From positions 202,667-266,666 of the forward strand of contig NZ_JAJONF010000008.1 in assembly GCF_021462265.1 (NCBI RefSeq): DNA of 64,000 nucleotides. Reading direction: 5' to 3'. The notes below the pieces were generated by a model. The model did not search any database. It was not told where the DNA came from and saw only the letters and a list, made by a program, of their open reading frames with translations. Source of the stretch: Streptomyces shenzhenensis. GTDB lineage: Bacteria; Actinomycetota; Actinomycetes; Streptomycetales; Streptomycetaceae. Positions 59,723 to 64,000 of the stretch are shown here, piece after piece (position 1 is the first letter of the stretch; every line of letters begins with the position of its first letter). The translations under genes were made by a program, and so were the position numbers.

Positions 59723-61566
59723 TGCCGAGACGTGACGGAGACCTCGCCCGACAACTCATCGCGGCTGTCCGTGCGGACAGCGCGCTGGCGTCCGCCGCCC
59801 GAGTTCCCTACCTCCTGCATCTCCTGGTCGTATCGGTGGAGCAGAACCGTGAGATCCCCACGTCGATCGGTCACTTCTGCCGGCTGGCCGCGGACGAATT
59901 CCTGCGTAAGCGCCCTCGGCGTCGGCCAGGAGAATCGCAGAACACGTGCCTACTGCGGGCCGAATACGACTCCGAGATACAGCGGATCATGGAGGAGATC
60001 GGCTTCGAGGTCGTTTCGCTGCGAGCCGTCGACCCACTGGCCAATGCGATACCGGCATCCGCCACGCAAGCGCCCATCGTGCGCGCCCTGGGGGGTGACG
60101 ACCAGTTCTACGACGCGTATCCGGCCGTGGCCGACTACGTCGGTTTCCTTCGGCGTGGCCACGGCATCCTGGCTGTGGACGGCTCCGCTCGGCTCTCCTT
60201 CCGGGAGAGCCTGTTTCGTGACTACTTCGCCGGCTGCGCGATGGCGCACAGAAGCTCACAGACAATTGTGGAGTCCTGCCGGAGCGTCGTCTGGCACGCA
60301 CCGTTGAAGTACTGGGCCAGTGCCCAGTCGACCTTCGAGGGGTACCGCCTGGTCACGGCCGTCACCGCGGAGCTGGTGAGCGCGGCCGAAGACGACGCGG
60401 CCTGCGCCCTCACCTATCAGATCCTCGCCGGTGAACTGATGGCTGCCCTCCGGGTGGCCATGCCGGACGTCCCTGCCACGGGTCTCAGCCGCGGTCTGCA
60501 TCGCACCGTATCGGCTGCCCTGACCGCCGCATCAACGGACCGGGCGATCCCGCTCGACAAACGCGCCAAGTCAGCGACGCTCTACGCACAGCTCAACCCG
60601 GTCACCTGGGAGGAAAGCTCACGCGCCCTAGTGGCGGAAAGCATGTGCATGTCTGGCGGGACATTTCCAGTGGGCAGCGTCAGTCCGTTGGACTCAGAGG
60701 ACGAAAAATATCGACTCATCGACTGGCATCCACAGCGGAATGAGGAGATCCCGTCCTTCCGGATCGCGAAGTTCCCGGTGACCAACAGGGAATACGCGGA
60801 GTTCATCCTCTCCGGCGGCTACCGTGACCTCGACTGCTGGCCCGAGGGGCCGGCCCGGTTGTGGGCGATGCAGGATCCCGCGTTCATCGATGGCCCCGAG
60901 GGCCCACGCATCGGATCGACCGCCTCCCAGCGCCTGCATCTCCGGAAGGAAATGCGAGAGGGCATCGTGGATGAGAACGCGTTGCAGGACTATGTCGACC
61001 AACTCCTGCTCCGCGAGGTACCGCTCTACTGGTGGGACCCCAGGTACAACCAACCGACCCAGCCGGTAGTCGGCGTCAACTGGTGGGAGGCGCTGGCCTA
61101 CTGCCGGTGGCTGACGAAGAGGTTGCGGGAGAACGGTTCCCTGGACGACCGTGGTTTCGTGGACATCCCGTCGGAGTTCGAGTGGGAGCGTGCCTGTCTG
61201 CGCGGTCCGGTCTCGCAGCCCTATCCGTGGGGGGAGGCCTGGGAGGACGACATGGCCCATGTCCGGACCGAAGTGAACTGGATTCAGCAGTCAGTGCCCG
61301 TGGGGATCTTTCCATGGGCGACCTGGGAGGGCGGACCACAAGACATGGTGGGTAATGTCTGGGAATGGACTAAATCCCTGGCCTGGTCGTACTCGGACGC
61401 CCGTCCCGGGCGCGAGGATATCTCGGACCAGGGTGACAGGACTGTCCGCGGAGGATCGTGGTTCTCACGTGAGATGAATGCACGAAAGATCCAGTTCAGG
61501 TCCTATGACCCGCCGCAGAACGCCTATGTGGACCTTGGCTTCCGTGTTGCCTACTACACCATGTAG
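59722..61566 (+). CDS. NACHT C-terminal half fused to FGE-sulfatase domain
   Basis: A 614-residue protein. The first 290 or so residues read like the rest of a NACHT module: VPYLLHLLVVSVEQNREIPT resembles the arm segment after the nucleotide-binding core. Residues about 305-614 are an FGE-sulfatase (SUMF1/EgtB-like) domain: SGGTFPVGS, FRIAKFPVTNREYAEF, VVGVNWWEALAYCRWL, DMVGNVWEWTKS, TVRGGSWFS, DLGFRVAYY. The two cysteines that make formylglycine in true FGE are absent after RGGSW, so this is probably a binding module. The start overlaps the previous stop by one base. Confidence 0.78.
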   Translation: MPRRDGDLARQLIAAVRADSALASAARVPYLLHLLVVSVEQNREIPTSIGHFCRLAADEFLRKRPRRRPGESQNTCLLRAEYDSEIQRIMEEIGFEVVSLRAVDPLANAIPASATQAPIVRALGGDDQFYDAYPAVADYVGFLRRGHGILAVDGSARLSFRESLFRDYFAGCAMAHRSSQTIVESCRSVVWHAPLKYWASAQSTFEGYRLVTAVTAELVSAAEDDAACALTYQILAGELMAALRVAMPDVPATGLSRGLHRTVSAALTAASTDRAIPLDKRAKSATLYAQLNPVTWEESSRALVAESMCMSGGTFPVGSVSPLDSEDEKYRLIDWHPQRNEEIPSFRIAKFPVTNREYAEFILSGGYRDLDCWPEGPARLWAMQDPAFIDGPEGPRIGSTASQRLHLRKEMREGIVDENALQDYVDQLLLREVPLYWWDPRYNQPTQPVVGVNWWEALAYCRWLTKRLRENGSLDDRGFVDIPSEFEWERACLRGPVSQPYPWGEAWEDDMAHVRTEVNWIQQSVPVGIFPWATWEGGPQDMVGNVWEWTKSLAWSYSDARPGREDISDQGDRTVRGGSWFSREMNARKIQFRSYDPPQNAYVDLGFRVAYYTM

Positions 61567-61577
61567 GGGGTTCGGGA

Positions 61578-62360
61578 ATGGGAAATGCCCATGCGCCGGC
61601 CGCGTCGCCCGTCCCCTCGCGTGTGGAGGACCGGCCCGACCTCTACGACTGGACCTACCAGGGGTACAACGAGGACCTAGGGTACTGGCGGTCCGTGGTG
61701 GGTACCGGCCCGGTGCTGGAGCTGGGAGCGGGTAGCGGGAGAATCAGCGTGCCGCTGTCGGCCGCCGGCGTCGACGTGATCGCGTTGGACCATTCGGCCG
61801 ACATGCTGCACGCGCTCGGGAAGAGGTCGGTGGCGGAGGGCGTCGTGGTGCGGCAGCTATGCGCCAGGATGCAGTACCTCCCCCTCCGAACGGCCTCCCT
61901 GACCTCGGTCATCTGCCCCTTCGGGTCCGTCAACTACCTTCTGGATCAGGAGGACTGGCTCCGACTCTTCGCCGAGGTGCGGCGTGTCCTCCGCCCCGGC
62001 GGGGTCTTCGCCTTCGAAGCCCTTGCCTGGGCCACGTTCGGTGATTGGCTCCATGGGGCTGAGGAGCGCGTCGTCAAACAGGATCGGACGAACGAGCGGG
62101 TGGTCACTCTCACCTGTCGTTACGCGTTCGACTCCGCGACACAGCTAGCCCGTCAGGTCCGAACGTACACGGTGAAGGACCGGGCCGGTGAAGTGGAGCA
62201 CCAGGTGCTGTGGGTGAACCGTTACGCCATGGCGGGAGAGATCAGGGCGATGCTGCGGTACGCAGGATTGATGATCGCGGACGAGGCCGGCGACTACAAC
62301 GGCGGCCGATACCGGCATGACTCAGAGTTCTATCTCGTGAGGTGCCGGGCAGGCCGCTGA
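61578..62360 (+). CDS. Class I SAM-dependent methyltransferase
   Basis: A 260-residue methyltransferase with motif I VLELGAGSGRISVPLSAAGV, the acidic end of strand 2 at ALDHSADML, and SLTSVICPFGSVNYLLDQED plus RVLRPGGVFAFEAL later. This is the small-molecule methyltransferase shape. ATG 61578 is 12 bases after the FGE protein stop with a GGGGG stretch before it. Its tail NGGRYRHDSEFYLVRC is intact. It may methylate the product of the oxidase steps or of the aldolase that follows. Confidence 0.85.
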   Translation: MGNAHAPAASPVPSRVEDRPDLYDWTYQGYNEDLGYWRSVVGTGPVLELGAGSGRISVPLSAAGVDVIALDHSADMLHALGKRSVAEGVVVRQLCARMQYLPLRTASLTSVICPFGSVNYLLDQEDWLRLFAEVRRVLRPGGVFAFEALAWATFGDWLHGAEERVVKQDRTNERVVTLTCRYAFDSATQLARQVRTYTVKDRAGEVEHQVLWVNRYAMAGEIRAMLRYAGLMIADEAGDYNGGRYRHDSEFYLVRCRAGR

Positions 62361-62406
62361 CCGTTCTATCGGCGGTGCGGCACGGCAGGAAAGCAGGAGT
62401 TCGCTG

Positions 62407-63186
62407 GTGAAAGACGAACCGGTGCATCACGGCGAGGCCGACGACGAAGAACTGCGTCTGCGGCGTGAACTGGCGGCTGTCTACCGTTTGGTCGCCCACT
62501 TCGGGATGACGGATTTGATATTCACGCACATCTCTCTTCGTCTGCCAGGGCCCGGCCACCACATCCTGATCAATCCGTACGGGTTTCTCTTCGAGGAGAT
62601 CACCGCCTCCAGCCTCGTCCGAATCGGTCTCGATGGGCAGCCCCTCGACGCGGCGGGGCCCCCGGTGAACCCCGCCGGTTTCGTCATTCACAGTGCCATC
62701 CACCGGGCACGCCCCGACGCCCACTGTGTACTCCACACCCACACCGAATGGGGTTGTGCGGTCGCAGCCCAGAGGGACGGTCTGCGGCCTGTCAACCAGA
62801 TATCGATGGAGTTCCATGGGCGCGTCGCCTACCACGACTACGAGGGGGTGTCACTGAATCCCGACGAACAGGAGAGACTGGTGGAAGATCTGGGCCCGCA
62901 CCCCGTCATGATCCTGCGCAACCACGGGCTGCTGAGCGTCGGGAGTTCGGCGGCTCAGGCATTTCTGCGTATGTACTACCTGGAGAAGGCCTGCCGGATC
63001 CAGATCCTGGCGCAGTCGGGCGGTGCACAACTGGTCGTTCCGGGTGACGTGGTGTGCGAGTATGCCGCCCGGCAGCTCAACGTCGAAACAGAGGACCCAG
63101 GCCTGCAGGACGCTCTGGCGTACGACTTGGTGTGGGCCGCTCTGCTGAGGCTCCTCGACAGAGTCGCCCCGGACTACTGGATCTGA
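62407..63186 (+). CDS. Class II aldolase/adducin family protein
   Basis: A 259-residue zinc enzyme of the fuculose-phosphate aldolase / ribulose-5-phosphate epimerase class. Metal ligands: HTH in CVLHTHTEWG and His in ILRNHGLLS; FTHISLRLPGPGHHILINPYG is the substrate/phosphate loop region. GTG 62407 lies seven bases after CAGGAG. Last gene of the run. It could split or join a carbon-carbon bond in a hydroxy- or keto-acid made by the upstream enzymes; lack of an obvious phosphate handle leaves the substrate open. Confidence 0.85.
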   Translation: MKDEPVHHGEADDEELRLRRELAAVYRLVAHFGMTDLIFTHISLRLPGPGHHILINPYGFLFEEITASSLVRIGLDGQPLDAAGPPVNPAGFVIHSAIHRARPDAHCVLHTHTEWGCAVAAQRDGLRPVNQISMEFHGRVAYHDYEGVSLNPDEQERLVEDLGPHPVMILRNHGLLSVGSSAAQAFLRMYYLEKACRIQILAQSGGAQLVVPGDVVCEYAARQLNVETEDPGLQDALAYDLVWAALLRLLDRVAPDYWI

Positions 63187-63429
63187 TCAGGGCTCCGTCG
63201 CGACGGCTCCTGTACCGACCAGGAACACGAAGCACCGCACGCCGGTGCCGTGTGCGACCGGTCCCGACCGCCGCAACTCCGTGCCGCCTGTGGCTCGCCG
63301 CCCCTCCGCGCCGTCGGCCTGGCACCGGTACCACCAGGGGCGGGGGCGCGGGCGCGGGCCGCGGGCCGCGGGGAGGACGTCGCGCAGGGTGCCGGGCGGT
63401 TACGCGGAATCGGCCTTTCGGGGGCTGTC
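63187..63429 (-). pseudogene. Possible minus-strand remnant
   Basis: A minus frame ending at 63187 reads PPGTLRDVLPAARGPRPRPR, WWYRCQADGAEGRRATGG and GTGVRCFVFLVGTGAVATEP, with codon use like a gene, but an in-frame TAA and no start codon lie just upstream, before VHDSPRKADSA. It may be a broken regulator or small gene next to the dehydrogenase. Confidence 0.3.
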
Positions 63430-63505
63430 ATGGACCGCATGATCCCGAGTGGACATGCTTGTGGCCAGTGTTTTCCGGCACTCCGCCCCACGGAAGGACT
63501 CGGTC

Positions 63506-64000
63506 ATGCCCGCCTGGAACGCCGAATCCCCGACCAGACCGGCCGCACCGCCGTCGTCACCGGTGCCAACAGCGGCCTCGGGTATGTCACCGCGCGGGAG
63601 CTGGCGCGGCGGGGGGGGCCGGGGTGGTGCTCGCCTGCCGGAGCAAGGTGCGTGGCAACGCGGCGGCCGACCGGCTCGTGGCCGAGGTGCCGCGGGCGCA
63701 CGCCGAGTTCGTACGGCTGGACCTCGGCGACCTCACGTCTGTGCGGGAGTTCACGGACCGGCTGCCGTACGACCGTGTCGACCCGCCCGTCAACAACGCC
63801 GGCGTGATGGCGCTCCCGTACGGGACGACAGCCGACGGCTTCGAGACCCAGTTCGGCGTCAACCACCTGGGCTATTTCGCCCTCACTGGCCTGCTGCTTC
63901 CCGCGCTGCTCGCCACGCCCGGCGCCCGGATCGTGACCGTGCCCAGCTTGATGCACGCACTGGCCAACATCGGCCCCTCGGACCTGAACGGCTCACGCCG
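63506..64000 (+). pseudogene. Short-chain dehydrogenase, frameshifted and cut by the window end
   Basis: SDR of the retinol-dehydrogenase-like branch. ATG 63506 lies seven bases after GGAAGGA and gives MPAWNAESP; the frame then shifts near 63525-63530 to DQTGRTAVVTGANSGLG, and again in the eight-G run at 63611-63618 to AGVVLACRS, NNAGVMALPYGT and FGVNHLGYFALTGLLLPALL. Both shifts have the same direction, so this is a pseudogene or contains two sequence errors. The active-site YxxxK lies beyond the window. Confidence 0.7.

Noticed and set aside
59690..59740. Programmed -1 frameshift joining the NACHT halves
   Set aside because: No slippery heptamer or clear downstream structure near TGATG; reinitiation or error is simpler.
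58841..61566. Diversity-generating retroelement target
   Set aside because: The FGE fold is used by such systems, but no reverse transcriptase, template repeat or adenine-rich variable region is seen in the window.

Overview
The window is chromosomal DNA from a Streptomyces or very close actinomycete. GC is roughly 70% or more with G/C-rich third codon positions, GTG starts are common, and AGGAGG-type ribosome binding sites are frequent. Gene content and order from ligA through gatCAB, ilvBNC, serA, the proline genes, leuB and ilvE to cimA resemble the S. coelicolor SCO5493-SCO5529 neighbourhood as I remember it; this was not checked by search.

Layout. 1-5.6 kb: a divergent pair of secreted glycosidases (GH3 minus, GH30 plus with a ricin-type lectin tail) and a small lipoprotein. 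5.6-15.7 kb: citramalate synthase, a TetR/agmatine deiminase pair, a divergent two-gene urease, a GNAT-membrane fusion, then ilvE and leuB. 15.9-22.6 kb: a 43-residue protein, a flavohemoglobin coupled to a small membrane protein, and proline catabolism (pruA, putB, divergent regulator putR). 22.7-24.3 kb: a tnpB-only IS element lying in a TetR gene remnant. 24.6-30.2 kb: serA, ilvC, ilvN, ilvB, the last behind a leader peptide and attenuator. 30.4-42.7 kb: a GGDEF-EAL protein, redox enzymes, a very large LuxR regulator and small or membrane proteins. 42.8-48.7 kb: a frameshifted gene, gatB / membrane protein / gatA / gatC, a cupin, and a DUF4267-TetR pair with clear operators. 48.9-54.5 kb: a second c-di-GMP protein, ligA and a core-MetE-like protein.

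From about 54.6 kb the character changes. Broken fragments that look like mobile-element genes are followed by eight tightly packed plus-strand genes (55.3-63.2 kb) of visibly lower GC: a haem-oxygenase-like diiron protein, an NADP-type D-2-hydroxyacid dehydrogenase, a DAO-type FAD oxidase, a two-helix membrane protein, a NACHT-like NTPase split over two overlapping genes whose second half ends in an FGE-sulfatase fold, a methyltransferase and a class II aldolase. This mixture of small-molecule enzymes with a signalling NTPase is the strongest candidate for an undescribed system here. The window ends in a frameshifted short-chain dehydrogenase.

How the genes work together. cimA, leuB, ilvB, ilvN, ilvC and ilvE together supply branched-chain amino acids, and cimA and ilvB share an identical attenuator arm. 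putB and pruA convert proline to glutamate, probably under PutR. gatCAB makes Gln-tRNA(Gln)/Asn-tRNA(Asn). The two GGDEF-EAL proteins have opposite predicted activities.
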